Origin: Marinobacter nanhaiticus D15-8W
GTDB lineage: Bacteria; Pseudomonadota; Gammaproteobacteria; Pseudomonadales; Oleiphilaceae
Direction of reading: 5' to 3'
Length of the DNA stretch: 64,000 nucleotides
NCBI RefSeq assembly: GCF_036511935.1
Contig: NZ_AP028878.1
Span: forward strand, 1,612,001 to 1,676,000
The notes under the pieces are model-generated. The model was given only the letters and a program-made list of their open reading frames with translations. It made no database searches and was not told where the DNA came from. Numbering within the stretch: the stretch's first letter is position 1; every line of letters starts with the position of its first letter. Below, piece by piece: positions 33,649 to 44,233 of this stretch. A program made the translations under genes and the position numbers.

Positions 33649-34396
33649 AACGAACCTCCTTTTGGCGACCTGCATTCAGGCGACCAAGTTCATCATGACC
33701 AAAACGTCTTTGACTGCATTTGATCCAGTAGGTGTACCGCATCACTGTGGCCAGTTCGCGGTTTAGTGCCGTTCCCCTGCTCAGCGAGTAATCCCAGGAG
33801 ATGACTACCACTTACATTCAAGTTGAAGCGGGCTATGTCGACCAATAGAAAATACTTCGTATCACGACATGTTAGGGATAGCTGCTCGCTATATGAGTTT
33901 GGAGGGCAGGCTCCTGCTCTTATGCCCTGTCAGTCCATTATCCGATGCTCGGCAGGCCTGGATTAAGAAAAAGTGAGGCAAAACTATTACGTTTTCCTCA
34001 TCAATATCGTCGACGTCGACGTGCTTCGCTGTCCTTACCCGCTCAATTTTCCTCGCCTTGGTGGGGTGATTTTTTGTGGGTCGATACGTCGGCGTCCCGC
34101 TCTCATGGGGCGTTGAGCAACTATTGGATGAGGCCGGATGCGTGTGGCTAATCGGCATGGCGCTTAATTAAGCACATGTCATTTGTCAGACCGGTGGTTG
34201 GGAAACTTAAATAGGAGGTGTGGTGTCTAGACCAAAAAAGGAAATCCAGTTGGGACGCAATGGCGTACCAACTCCACAGAATCAGCTGGGAACGGCTGGT
34301 TTGCTCGAAAGTTCTCGAGCGTGTAGTGCCACAACTCGTACGGTTGATGTGCGAGTCAATCCAAAGATCGGAAATAGCCACCAAGAAGGAGGCATT
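33649..34396. other. ~750 bp without a supported gene between two EF-hand genes
   Basis: Several short open frames exist, but none has a convincing ribosome site or protein-like sequence. An open frame from 34220 runs into the second EF-hand gene but its first 59 codons look random. The region must hold both divergent promoters; base composition is lower in GC than the flanks. A small RNA is possible but not shown. Confidence 0.4.
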
Positions 34397-34777
34397 ATGG
34401 ATATCAGGAAGATGACCCTTGCAGCTGCAGTTTCCATGGCTTTGGCAGCGCCGATGGCGTTCGCTGGGTCCGACGGAATGGATAGTGCAGGTACCTCCAA
34501 GGCCGATCGCGAAGGTGCAACCACTGACCAGTATGGCGGTTCTTCCTCACAGGCCGAGCAGTTCAGCAGCATCGACACCAATAGCGACGGTGTCATTAGC
34601 GAAGATGAGCTGAATGTCTACGGCTCCACCGCTGCCGGCGGTGCCGGTGCCGAAAGCGAGGCGGAACGTAACCGCATGAACATGGACAACATTGACCAGA
34701 ACGAAGATGGTGAGATTAGCCGCCAGGAATATATGGACGCCGCTGACAACCATCCCGAGACCGGAACAGATTACTGA
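34397..34777 (+). CDS. Secreted EF-hand protein
   Basis: 126 residues from ATG 34397, preceded by AAGGAGG. A signal peptide (1-23, ending PMAFA) and a Ser/Gly-rich linker precede two EF-hand loops, DTNSDGVISEDE and DQNEDGEISRQE. Paralogue of the protein at 33322. A Rho-independent terminator follows. Role may be calcium buffering or sensing in the periplasm (inference). Confidence 0.87.
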   Translation: MDIRKMTLAAAVSMALAAPMAFAGSDGMDSAGTSKADREGATTDQYGGSSSQAEQFSSIDTNSDGVISEDELNVYGSTAAGGAGAESEAERNRMNMDNIDQNEDGEISRQEYMDAADNHPETGTDY

Positions 34778-34822
34778 TTGCTAGGGGCTTAAAAGCCTGA
34801 CAAGCAAGTGTTCCGACGAGTT

Positions 34823-34853
34823 AATGCCCGGATTCGATCCGGGCATTTTTTTG
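34823..34853 (+). terminator. Rho-independent terminator after the EF-hand gene
   Basis: ATGCCCGGA and TCCGGGCAT form a perfect stem around TTCGA, followed by a run of seven T. Confidence 0.9.
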
Positions 34854-34877
34854 TCCGCCGATCACGTATCCATACGG

Positions 34878-35690
34878 CTAGAAGGTTCTCCGATTCTCGA
34901 AGGTCCGCTCCGGATCAGTCGTATTTCGTGCCACCGCAGTACGCTGATTGGTACGGGCGATGATTTTCTTTTGTAGGCGGGTTTCCCAGGCGAGGCTGGC
35001 CTTGTCGTCCGCCTGCCAGGCGCGGTTGAACAAGAGTTTGGCGGCAGCGACCGCGTCCGGTGATTGCTGGGCGAGGGTCGCGGCAAAGGCATAGGCGTCC
35101 TGTACCGGGTCGTCGCAGACCCGCGTCACCAGTCCCATCTCCTTGGCTTCGATACCGTTGAACCGGCGCGCCGTCATGGTCAGTTCCTTGGCCAGGTCGA
35201 TGCTGATCAGCTCGGGCAGGGTCACCGTCAGGCTCATATCCGGGATCAGTCCCCATTTAGCTTCCATGATGGAAAACTCGCAGTCCGGCGTGGTGTAGCG
35301 GAAGTCCGCCCCCAGGGCGATCTGGAAGCCGCCACCGAAACAGTAGCCGTGAGTTGCCGCAATGACCGGCGCCGGTACGTCCCGCCACAGGTAGCCCACA
35401 TCCTGCGCGAGATTGCTGATCTTGCGGCCGGGTTTTACAAGCAGCTTCAGGAAGTTCATCGGGTTCTTGCTGACGGTCTTCACGTCCAGGCCGGAGCAGA
35501 AGGCCTCGCCGTTGCCCTTAAGCACGACAGCCCGCACCTGGCGCTCTTTTTTTAACTTGCGTGCGGTGCCGGCGATGGCCTCGAACATGGGCATGTCCAA
35601 TCCGTTGTACTTGTCCGGGCGATTCAGGGTGACCGTAGCGATGCCCTGGTCGATCTCCAGGAGGACCCGATCTGATTGATTATTGGCCAT
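34878..35690 (-). CDS. Crotonase-family enoyl-CoA hydratase/isomerase
   Basis: 270 residues from ATG 35690; a GTG three codons earlier is possible. Crotonase motifs are clear: NRPDKYNGLDMPMF, VVLKGNGEAFCSGLDVK (oxyanion hole), and a second conserved block HGYCFGGGFQIALGAD. The usual hydratase glutamate region reads SIMEAKWGLIPDMSLTVTLP, closer to isomerase-like members. It diverges from fadH, consistent with fatty-acid breakdown. Confidence 0.88.
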   Translation of the reverse strand: MANNQSDRVLLEIDQGIATVTLNRPDKYNGLDMPMFEAIAGTARKLKKERQVRAVVLKGNGEAFCSGLDVKTVSKNPMNFLKLLVKPGRKISNLAQDVGYLWRDVPAPVIAATHGYCFGGGFQIALGADFRYTTPDCEFSIMEAKWGLIPDMSLTVTLPELISIDLAKELTMTARRFNGIEAKEMGLVTRVCDDPVQDAYAFAATLAQQSPDAVAAAKLLFNRAWQADDKASLAWETRLQKKIIARTNQRTAVARNTTDPERTFENRRTF

Positions 35691-35752
35691 AAAATCCACG
35701 CTTATTATCCATTAGTCGTAGATGGGCATGCTACCATGGCCGTTCCTGATGA

Positions 35753-37840
<2,088 letters not shown>

Positions 37841-37880
37841 CGCTCTGCCCCTCCCGTGCTGCTGCTACTGGGTACGATGA

Positions 37881-37918
37881 GCCCCCTGCGTCTCTCGAAG
37901 GGGGCGAATTTATTTTTC
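37881..37918 (+). terminator. Rho-independent terminator after fadH
   Basis: GCCCCCT and AGGGGGC form a 7-bp stem around 11 bases, followed by a T-rich tail. Confidence 0.8.
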
Positions 37919-38002
37919 CAGCGATGGCCAGCTATATCGCCCCATGGGCACCCGTTGACGGGTTAGCTATACTGACGCTCCCCACCCACGTACTGGTTTT
38001 CT

Positions 38003-39034
38003 ATGTTACTGCTGGTTCTTTTCGCGACGCTGTCTATTGGCTTCTCTTTCCTGTGTTCGGTCCTTGAAGCGGCGTTGCTCTCCATTACTCCAAGCTACAT
38101 TGCCTCCATCCGGCAGGAGCAGCCGGCACTCTTCAACAAGCTGCGTGCCCTGAAGGACAACATCGACGATCCGCTATCTGCGATTCTTACCTTGAACACC
38201 ATTGCGCACACCGTCGGCGCAACAGGTGTTGGCGCACAGGTGGCAGTCGTTTTCGGCGAGGCCTGGTTGGGGGCCGCGTCAGCCCTGATGACGCTGGCTA
38301 TCCTGATCTTTTCGGAGATTATCCCGAAGACCATCGGCGCAAAGTACTGGCGTGGGATAGCGCCGAGATTACCCGCCGTCCTGGGTTTCATGATGAAAGC
38401 GCTCCTGCCTTTCGTGTGGCTGTCGAAGCAGGTTACCCGGCGCCTGGTCTCGGGCGAGCAGGAGACCGACATTCGCGGAGAGATCAGCGCGCTGGCCGAA
38501 ATAGGTCGGGATCAGCAGGCATTGGATGAGGATGAACGTCGTCTGATCCAGAATGCGCTGCGATTCCACGAAATCAAGGTGAGCGCAGTGATGACCCCGC
38601 GCACCGTCTGTAAGTTCATCACACCCGACACTACGGTCGCCGAATTTCGTGAGCGGGTACGGTCACTGCCTTTCTCCCGCTACCCGGTTCTTGACGAAGA
38701 AGGCGAGGCCCTTGGCTATGCGTATAAGTCGGATCTTATCAATCTGAACGATAGCGATGACCTGATGGAGAATCTCAGGGCCATCAAACGCGTTAGGGGC
38801 ACAACCAACATTGAGTATGTCTTCGCAGAGATGTTGCGAGAACGGCAGCACCTCGCGGTTGTGTACGATGAAATGGGTACCTGGCTCGGTATCGTAACCC
38901 TCGAAGACATCCTTGAGACCTTGCTCGGCACCGAAATAATGGATGAGACCGACAATGTCTCCAATCTTCGCCGCTACGCCAAGCAGCGGTGGAGTCGCCG
39001 GCTTAGCCAGTATGCCGGTACGCGGCGGAAATAG
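38003..39034 (+). CDS. CNNM/CorC-type membrane protein with CBS domains
   Basis: 343 residues. The N-terminal DUF21 (CNNM) domain has about four helices and the signatures LEAALLSITPSYIA, NTIAHTVGATGVGAQ and IFSEIIPKTIGAKYW. Two CBS repeats follow (VMTPRTVCKFI, LPFSRYPVLDEEGEALGYAYKSDL and HLAVVYDEMGTWLGIVTLEDILETLLG). The CorC_HlyC C-terminal domain is missing. Relatives act in Mg2+ or Co2+ efflux. Confidence 0.9.
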   Translation: MLLLVLFATLSIGFSFLCSVLEAALLSITPSYIASIRQEQPALFNKLRALKDNIDDPLSAILTLNTIAHTVGATGVGAQVAVVFGEAWLGAASALMTLAILIFSEIIPKTIGAKYWRGIAPRLPAVLGFMMKALLPFVWLSKQVTRRLVSGEQETDIRGEISALAEIGRDQQALDEDERRLIQNALRFHEIKVSAVMTPRTVCKFITPDTTVAEFRERVRSLPFSRYPVLDEEGEALGYAYKSDLINLNDSDDLMENLRAIKRVRGTTNIEYVFAEMLRERQHLAVVYDEMGTWLGIVTLEDILETLLGTEIMDETDNVSNLRRYAKQRWSRRLSQYAGTRRK

Positions 39035-39131
39035 CGCGAAACTCGAGCTGGCGGGCGAAGCCATCTCCAGCTTGGCTGTTTTCGTTCCGGGATGCCAAGC
39101 CCCTGCAGCGGTCTGTTGCGATACCCGGTGT

Positions 39132-40703
39132 TTAGTGCCAGTAGGTCCAGCCGTCCATGTAATAGTCGTGGATGGTTGGGTCGTCCAGCGAACTGACCTC
39201 GACAGGGCTTGTCGGTTTGAGATCCCGGGGGAAGGTTAACGCTTCGGCGAAGGTGGTGTTATCCAGGAACCGGGTCTGGACGGACGGTTCTTCCGGTTTC
39301 AGCGGACGCTGCGAGTGGCTGGCATAGACAAAGCCCCACTCGCCGAATGAGGGCACCTGGACATGGTAGGGGACGACGCGCTCAAAACCTGCTGCTGCCA
39401 GCGATGCATGAACGGACCAGAACGCTTTGGTCGCAAAGTAGGGGCTCGTGGCCTGTGTGGTGAAACTTCCCCCGGGGGCGAGGTGCATATCCACCAGTCG
39501 ATAGAATTCGCGGCTGTAGAGACGGGCCAGGGATACATTATTCGGGTCTGGCAAGTCCGCCAGGATAATGTCGAACTTCTTGTCCGATTCCTTCAGGAAA
39601 ACCATGGCATCCTGGGCTACGGTGGTGACTCGCGGGTCATCCAGGCTGCCCTGGTTCAGCTCGGCCAGCCGGTGATCCGTTCGCGCAAGCCGGACGACGG
39701 CGGGATCGAGATCCACCATGGTAATGGACTGCACTTCGGGGTACTTGAGCAATTCCCGCGCCGCCATGCCGTCGCCCGCACCGAGCAGGAGAACACGGCG
39801 TGGCGCCTCGTGCTGCGACAGGGGGATATGGACCAGCGCCTCGTGATAGCGGTATTCATCGACCGACGAGAACTGCAGGTTGCCGTTGAGGAACAACCGG
39901 ATGTCGTCCTTGTATTGCGTCAGAACGATGGTCTGGTAGGGCGTCTGTTCGCGGTGGACCACGCGGTCACTGTACAGGCTGTTCGTCCAGTGGGACAGCA
40001 GGCCCTGGGAAAAGACCAGGAGTACGACAAGGAACGAGGTCACCATGGCGCCCGACCAACCCAATAGACGTTTGCGCGACAGGTCAAGCTGCGGCGCAAA
40101 GTACCAGAGGTTGAGCAGCCCGAGGCCGATATTGAGCAGCCCGAAAACCAGGGACGACTGGAAGACCCCCATCCAGGGCAGCACCAGGAACGGGAAGGCG
40201 AGGGTGGCCAGCAGTGCGCCCAGGTAGTCGAGCGAAAGCACGTTGGACAGATTCCTGGCGAGAATGTCCTGATGCTCAAGCAGGCGGGTCAGCAGCGGCA
40301 CTTCCAGTCCGGTCAGCGTACCTACGGTCAGGATCAGCAGGAGCATGACCGGCTGAACCAGATCGGTATAGGCATAGGCGAGGTACATGAACGGCACGCA
40401 CAGACCGCCTATCAGCCCCAGCACCAGTTCCACGGCGATAAATGCCATCAACAGGTTGCCGTTGACCCAGCGGGAAAGCCACGATCCCAGCCCCATGGCG
40501 GCCATATAGACCCCGATCGTAATCGAGAACTGCCGCACACTGTCGCCGAGGAAATAGGATGCGGTGGTGCTGATCAATAGTTCATAGATAATTGAGCAGA
40601 GACCGGCAATCAGGATCGAGCCGATGAGCACCTGTTTCTGGCGGTGGAATCTTGGATGTTGCGCCGACTTCCCGTCGTGCAGACCTTGAGGTGCAGAGGA
40701 CAT
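39132..40703 (-). CDS. Membrane-bound spermidine-synthase-like aminopropyltransferase
   Basis: 523 residues. About seven membrane helices (residues 25-235) precede a SpeE-type domain: YQTIVLTQYKDDIRLFLNGNLQFSS, DEYRYHEALVHIPL, VLLLGAGDGMAARELLKY, MVDLDPAVV and ADLPDPNN. The catalytic Asp region (LADLPDP) resembles spermidine synthases, but the N-terminal membrane part is unlike SpeE. It is the last gene of the PspA-linked operon, 5 bp after the 74-residue gene. Such fused enzymes recur in PspA/YjfJ neighbourhoods, perhaps modifying envelope polyamines. Confidence 0.88.
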   Translation of the reverse strand: MSSAPQGLHDGKSAQHPRFHRQKQVLIGSILIAGLCSIIYELLISTTASYFLGDSVRQFSITIGVYMAAMGLGSWLSRWVNGNLLMAFIAVELVLGLIGGLCVPFMYLAYAYTDLVQPVMLLLILTVGTLTGLEVPLLTRLLEHQDILARNLSNVLSLDYLGALLATLAFPFLVLPWMGVFQSSLVFGLLNIGLGLLNLWYFAPQLDLSRKRLLGWSGAMVTSFLVVLLVFSQGLLSHWTNSLYSDRVVHREQTPYQTIVLTQYKDDIRLFLNGNLQFSSVDEYRYHEALVHIPLSQHEAPRRVLLLGAGDGMAARELLKYPEVQSITMVDLDPAVVRLARTDHRLAELNQGSLDDPRVTTVAQDAMVFLKESDKKFDIILADLPDPNNVSLARLYSREFYRLVDMHLAPGGSFTTQATSPYFATKAFWSVHASLAAAGFERVVPYHVQVPSFGEWGFVYASHSQRPLKPEEPSVQTRFLDNTTFAEALTFPRDLKPTSPVEVSSLDDPTIHDYYMDGWTYWH

Positions 40704-40708
40704 ACTGC

Positions 40709-40933
40709 TTACTTGCCGTAATGGATGCCGGCACCGCGATCGCCCGGCCCGCCGATACTGCCGTTACGGACGGAGCGGTTCGGGAAGTAGCGCGGCCCCC
40801 CGAAATACCAGAAGGATGGGCCGCTGTCATAGCCGTCGTATCCGGAGTAGCCGTAGCCCTCGCTGGCGAAGGAGAACATACCGAGATAGAGAATGCCCAA
40901 TAGGGCGAGTGTCATACCTGTTATCAAACGCAT
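40709..40933 (-). CDS. Small Tyr/Gly-rich secreted or membrane protein
   Basis: 74 residues: a hydrophobic N-terminus (1-23) ending FSFASEG, then a Tyr/Gly-rich stretch (YGYSGYDGYDS) and a RYFPNRSVRNGSIGGPGDRG tail. No named family recognised. Sits between two operon genes with short gaps, so it belongs to the PspA-type operon. Confidence 0.75.
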   Translation of the reverse strand: MRLITGMTLALLGILYLGMFSFASEGYGYSGYDGYDSGPSFWYFGGPRYFPNRSVRNGSIGGPGDRGAGIHYGK

Positions 40934-40951
40934 AACGGACGTCCCTGTAGA

Positions 40952-41533
40952 TTAGTGTTCCCTGAGCAGGTCGAGCGTGCTGCCCGATTTGCGGAAGAAA
41001 CGCAGAACGAAATAGGCAATCAGTGCCAGTATGCCTATCGCCATATGGGGGATCGGGCTGAAACCGAGGGTCGCGACCTGCACATTGATCGGGCTGCTTG
41101 AGATCTGGTTGGGCGACAGATTGCTCTCCGGTGTCACCTGTAGGTAGTAATCCCCGGGTTTGGCTACCGTGACCTTGGCTTCATAGGACTCTTCGGCCTC
41201 CCGCCAGTAGTAGCCCTCGTCGTACCCGTCTTCGTCCCAGAAGCCTTCACCGAAGCCGGTGAGATACCTTTTCTGGCTATCGAGTAGCGAGAGTGTGACG
41301 AAGCTCCATTGGTTGACCGGTAGGTTCTGACGGACGTTGGCACGCAGGATCGTGTCGTCCTCCTCGATATGAAATGGGCCCACGATGCCGCCGTCGGCCG
41401 GTACGCTTTCAGCCAGCTTCTGGGTGCCGCCCGGCAGGCTCAGGATGAAGGCCGTAATCAGTGACGCCACGGCGAAAGCAAAGAGGCAACGCCCGACAAC
41501 GTTGATCTGGGGGAGCGGTTGATTCTGGGTCAT
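40952..41533 (-). CDS. Unknown two-helix membrane protein of the PspA operon
   Basis: 193 residues. Membrane helices at about 15-33 and 165-183 enclose an acidic periplasmic domain with beta character (FVTLSLLDSQKRYLTGFGEGFW). I do not recognise a family. Position between the DUF350 and the Tyr/Gly-rich genes places it in the same membrane-stress unit. Confidence 0.75.
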   Translation of the reverse strand: MTQNQPLPQINVVGRCLFAFAVASLITAFILSLPGGTQKLAESVPADGGIVGPFHIEEDDTILRANVRQNLPVNQWSFVTLSLLDSQKRYLTGFGEGFWDEDGYDEGYYWREAEESYEAKVTVAKPGDYYLQVTPESNLSPNQISSSPINVQVATLGFSPIPHMAIGILALIAYFVLRFFRKSGSTLDLLREH

Positions 41534-41537
41534 GGCT

Positions 41538-42386
41538 TTATCCGATCATGAAATACAAGACAGAGGCGAAGCTGACGGCCATGGCGAATTCAAGCAGGCC
41601 CGCGCCGACATTCCGGTCGTGGGCGATTTCCTTGTTGAGATCGTCGCGGCTGATAACGACCTTGTCGAAAAACACCCGTACGACGATCAGGTAAAGGAAA
41701 ACGCCAAGAATGTTGATCGCCACCCAGGACAGGTTGTAGGTCCAACTGACAAAGTCGCCGTTAACCGATGCCATGATCACGATGCTGAGAGCCACCATGC
41801 TGCCACCGAAACCAAGTCCGGCCGCGAGATTCCCCTTTTCGATCTCGTTCTGGATCCGGTAGGGCGTGAGTTTTTCGTAAAGCTGGCTGAACAGCAGCAG
41901 GGCCACCTGACCAATAGCGTAGAAAACCAGCGCAGTGGCCACTCCTCCACCTTCGCCATGGATCGCCCCGGCTACGACGAGCGCAGATGCGATGTAGTTG
42001 GCGCCCTGGATAACGCCCGCTGCCTGGTTATGCTGGTCGCGAATAGCCGCAGCGACAGAGAAGGCGTGCAGGATAAAGCGGTCGTTGAGGTGACGGGATA
42101 TGTTCAGCAGCACAAGTCCAAGCAGGGTGTAGCCGGAAACCACGACCAGATCCGTCAACCAACCCTGGCTCGGGCCGAGGTAGGCGCCGCAGAACAGGAT
42201 GGTAAAGCCGATATAGTAGCCGGCCAGGCTGGTGGCCTGGGCGAGGTTGTCGTCCCCGGTCAGTTCCTGCTCGATATTGTAAGGCGTTAGCAGTCGCTTG
42301 AGGTACTTGGCAACGACGAAGAGCAGTACAAACAACAGCAGCATGCTGGCGCCACGCAGCAGCAGGTCGATGTCCAGATCGATCAC
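41538..42386 (-). CDS. yjfL: DUF350 (YjfL-like) membrane protein
   Basis: 282 residues with two DUF350 repeats and about seven to eight helices: LTPYNIEQELTGDDNLAQATSLAGYYIGFTILF in the first half and LTPYRIQNEIEKGNLAAGLGFGGSMVALSIV in the second. E. coli YjfL has one such unit, so this is a doubled form. Overlaps the DUF4178 gene by ATGA. Function unknown; conserved next to PspA paralogues. Confidence 0.88.
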   Translation of the reverse strand: MIDLDIDLLLRGASMLLLFVLLFVVAKYLKRLLTPYNIEQELTGDDNLAQATSLAGYYIGFTILFCGAYLGPSQGWLTDLVVVSGYTLLGLVLLNISRHLNDRFILHAFSVAAAIRDQHNQAAGVIQGANYIASALVVAGAIHGEGGGVATALVFYAIGQVALLLFSQLYEKLTPYRIQNEIEKGNLAAGLGFGGSMVALSIVIMASVNGDFVSWTYNLSWVAINILGVFLYLIVVRVFFDKVVISRDDLNKEIAHDRNVGAGLLEFAMAVSFASVLYFMIG

Positions 42387-43009
42387 GTATTGTCTCCCAG
42401 ACTGTAGATTCGGATACGGGCGGGGTTGATGCGTTGGGTGATGTAGACGCGGTACTCCTGGTCCCAGCGCTCAACCGCAAGATCGTGTCGCTCGTCGTCC
42501 CCTTCGAAATCCCAGAACTCGAGAGATTCGGCTTGCTGGGCCTCGCCGTTTTTCAGGAATTGCGCACGGCCTCTTTCGACGAACCTGAACGTCGTTCTCT
42601 GCCAACGGACCGTGGCGCCCGGTTTGATGTTGGTCAGTCCTTCGGCGGTCAGGCCCGCGTCGTCGAGTGACAGGCGCTGCAACGTGACGCTGGTTTCCAG
42701 CTCGTCGTCATGCTCCACATCCAGCCAAACCGTTCCTGAACCGGACTGGCCTTCCAGTTCATACCAGTTGAACCCGTCCTGGCGGTAGACATGGCGTGAG
42801 GTGATCTGGACGTCGCGTTCTTCCATATCCTCGCCGTGGGGCGGCAACTGGATCATGCCACCGGGTCGCACGTCCTCAATGGTGGCATTGGTCGGTGTGG
42901 GCGCAGATGCCGGGGAAGCCTGGGCGCTACCTTGACGGTTCGACCAGAGGCGGTGGGCGCCATAGCCCAACACCCCGATCACCATCAGCAACAGAAGCTC
43001 GGAAAGCAC
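42383..43009 (-). CDS. yjfK: DUF4178 (YjfK-like) protein
   Basis: 208 residues. One N-terminal membrane helix, then DUF4178: RPGGMIQLPPHGEDMEERDVQITSRHVYRQDGFNWYELEG and a YRVYITQRINPARIRIY end. It starts 10 bp after the PspA gene. Matches E. coli YjfK by domain and gene order. Confidence 0.85.
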   Translation of the reverse strand: MLSELLLLMVIGVLGYGAHRLWSNRQGSAQASPASAPTPTNATIEDVRPGGMIQLPPHGEDMEERDVQITSRHVYRQDGFNWYELEGQSGSGTVWLDVEHDDELETSVTLQRLSLDDAGLTAEGLTNIKPGATVRWQRTTFRFVERGRAQFLKNGEAQQAESLEFWDFEGDDERHDLAVERWDQEYRVYITQRINPARIRIYSLGDNT

Positions 43010-43019
43010 GGTGTTCTCC

Positions 43020-43745
43020 TCAGGGCTGGTTGGTCGATGTGTCCTTGCCGTCGAGGCCCATCTGTTTCTTGAGTTCGCTCAACGCATCGCTGCCGGGGGA
43101 CTCGCCTGCGAGCGCCTGGTCGATCTCGTCATCCAGGTTGCGGTTGGGTTTGATCATGTCGCCGTAGGATTCGGCCAGCGCTTCCTCTTCTTCCACCCGG
43201 GTGCGCATCTTCTCCAGCGTGGCGATGGTGGATGACGAGTCGATCTGGGCCATCTGCTTGTTGATCTTCTTGGTTGCGGAGCTGACCTTGGCACGGGCCT
43301 TGAGCGTCTTCAGCTCGTTTTCCCATTGGGTGATCTGGGCGCGCAGGTCCTGGATGCGGTGTTCCAGGTCGGCCGAGAGCCGCTCGTACTTTTCCTTTTT
43401 CTGACGGTGCTGCTAGGCCTGCTTCTGGGCCTGTGCCTGCTGGTCCAGGGCGCGTGTCGCGAGCCGGTCGGCTTCGTCCGCTGCCAACTCCCCTGATGAC
43501 GCCTTTTGCAGGAGACGCATAGCCTTGACCTTATAGTCCTCGGCATCGGCTTGGGCGACCTCGAAATCTCGGCGGCTTCGGATGCCGATGGCCTTGATTT
43601 CGGCCAGGCTCTGCAGGCTCTTGTCGAGATCGGCCTTGAGGTCGCGAATGGCCTGCTCGCTCATCTTGATGGGGTCTTCCATCTTGTCGAGGGCGGCGTG
43701 TGCTTCGGCCGAACTGACCTTGAAAAGACGCTTGAACAGGTTCAT
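43020..43745 (-). pseudogene. yjfJ: PspA/IM30-family gene (YjfJ-like) with in-frame amber stop
   Basis: The frame from ATG 43745 encodes PspA/IM30-type coiled coil (NLFKRLFKVSSAEAHAALDKMEDPIKMSEQAIRDL, split by the family's DP motif). At codon 111 it meets TAG (43413-43415). The same frame then continues without another stop for 130 codons to TGA at 43020: QHRQKKEKYERLSADLEHRIQDLRAQ and on to the C-terminal LKKQMGLDG. The neighbourhood reads QAQKQA-stop-QHRQKK, so a CAG to TAG change is the simplest cause. Full length would be 241 residues, normal for the family. It overlaps the DUF2170 gene by four bases. Could be a real nonsense mutation, a sequencing error, or suppressed; an internal ATG at 43253 is an unlikely restart. 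Confidence 0.85.
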
Positions 43746-44152
43746 GCGGTAACTCCTCCCTGGCGGGCGAATTGGATCAATTGGTTGGCATGCTCGGCGA
43801 GCATCAGGCTCAAGGCGTTAATTGAGCCCTCAAGTTCGTTCAGGTCCAGATTTTCCAGCTGCAGCGTATCGCGGAAGATCAGCCGCTCGCCGTCTTCGTC
43901 CAGGCAGAGCGCGCCGTGAACCAGTTCCCGGTTGATTTGTAGCAGGGTCCGGTAACAGGCGGCATCGGCGCCCGGTAGCGCGGTGATGAACTGCTCGATG
44001 ATGAGGATGTCGTCCTCACAGTCCAGGATCAGGTTGTGGATACCCTGGGCGGGGGCCTCGACGATCAGGATCTGATCATCCGGATATTCTTCGACGATCG
44101 TGAGCGGCAGTTGCTGCACGTAGTCCTTAACGGTGGCGTAGGCAGTCGTCAT
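43742..44152 (-). CDS. yjfI: DUF2170 (YjfI-like) protein
   Basis: 136 residues with no signal peptide; DUF2170 features include VEEYPDDQILIVEAPAQGIHNLILDCEDDILIIEQFI and LLQINRELVHGALCLDEDG. The fold may resemble type III secretion chaperones (remembered for the family). AAGGAGCG precedes the ATG. Immediately before PspA, as in E. coli yjfI-yjfJ. Confidence 0.87.
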   Translation of the reverse strand: MTTAYATVKDYVQQLPLTIVEEYPDDQILIVEAPAQGIHNLILDCEDDILIIEQFITALPGADAACYRTLLQINRELVHGALCLDEDGERLIFRDTLQLENLDLNELEGSINALSLMLAEHANQLIQFARQGGVTA

Positions 44153-44233
44153 GGGTTATCGCTCCTTGATGGTTGTCTGGCATCGGTCGACCTTCGATAT
44201 TGGTTGAACACGACATCGGCAGGCAGATTGGAT

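Noticed and set aside
34220..34396. Upstream extension of the second EF-hand protein
   Set aside because: Would place 59 random-looking residues before a clear signal peptide; the ATG at 34397 has a strong ribosome site.
43020..43253. Separate small gene for the C-terminal half of PspA
   Set aside because: Same frame as the upstream half with only one TAG between; the internal ATG has no ribosome site.
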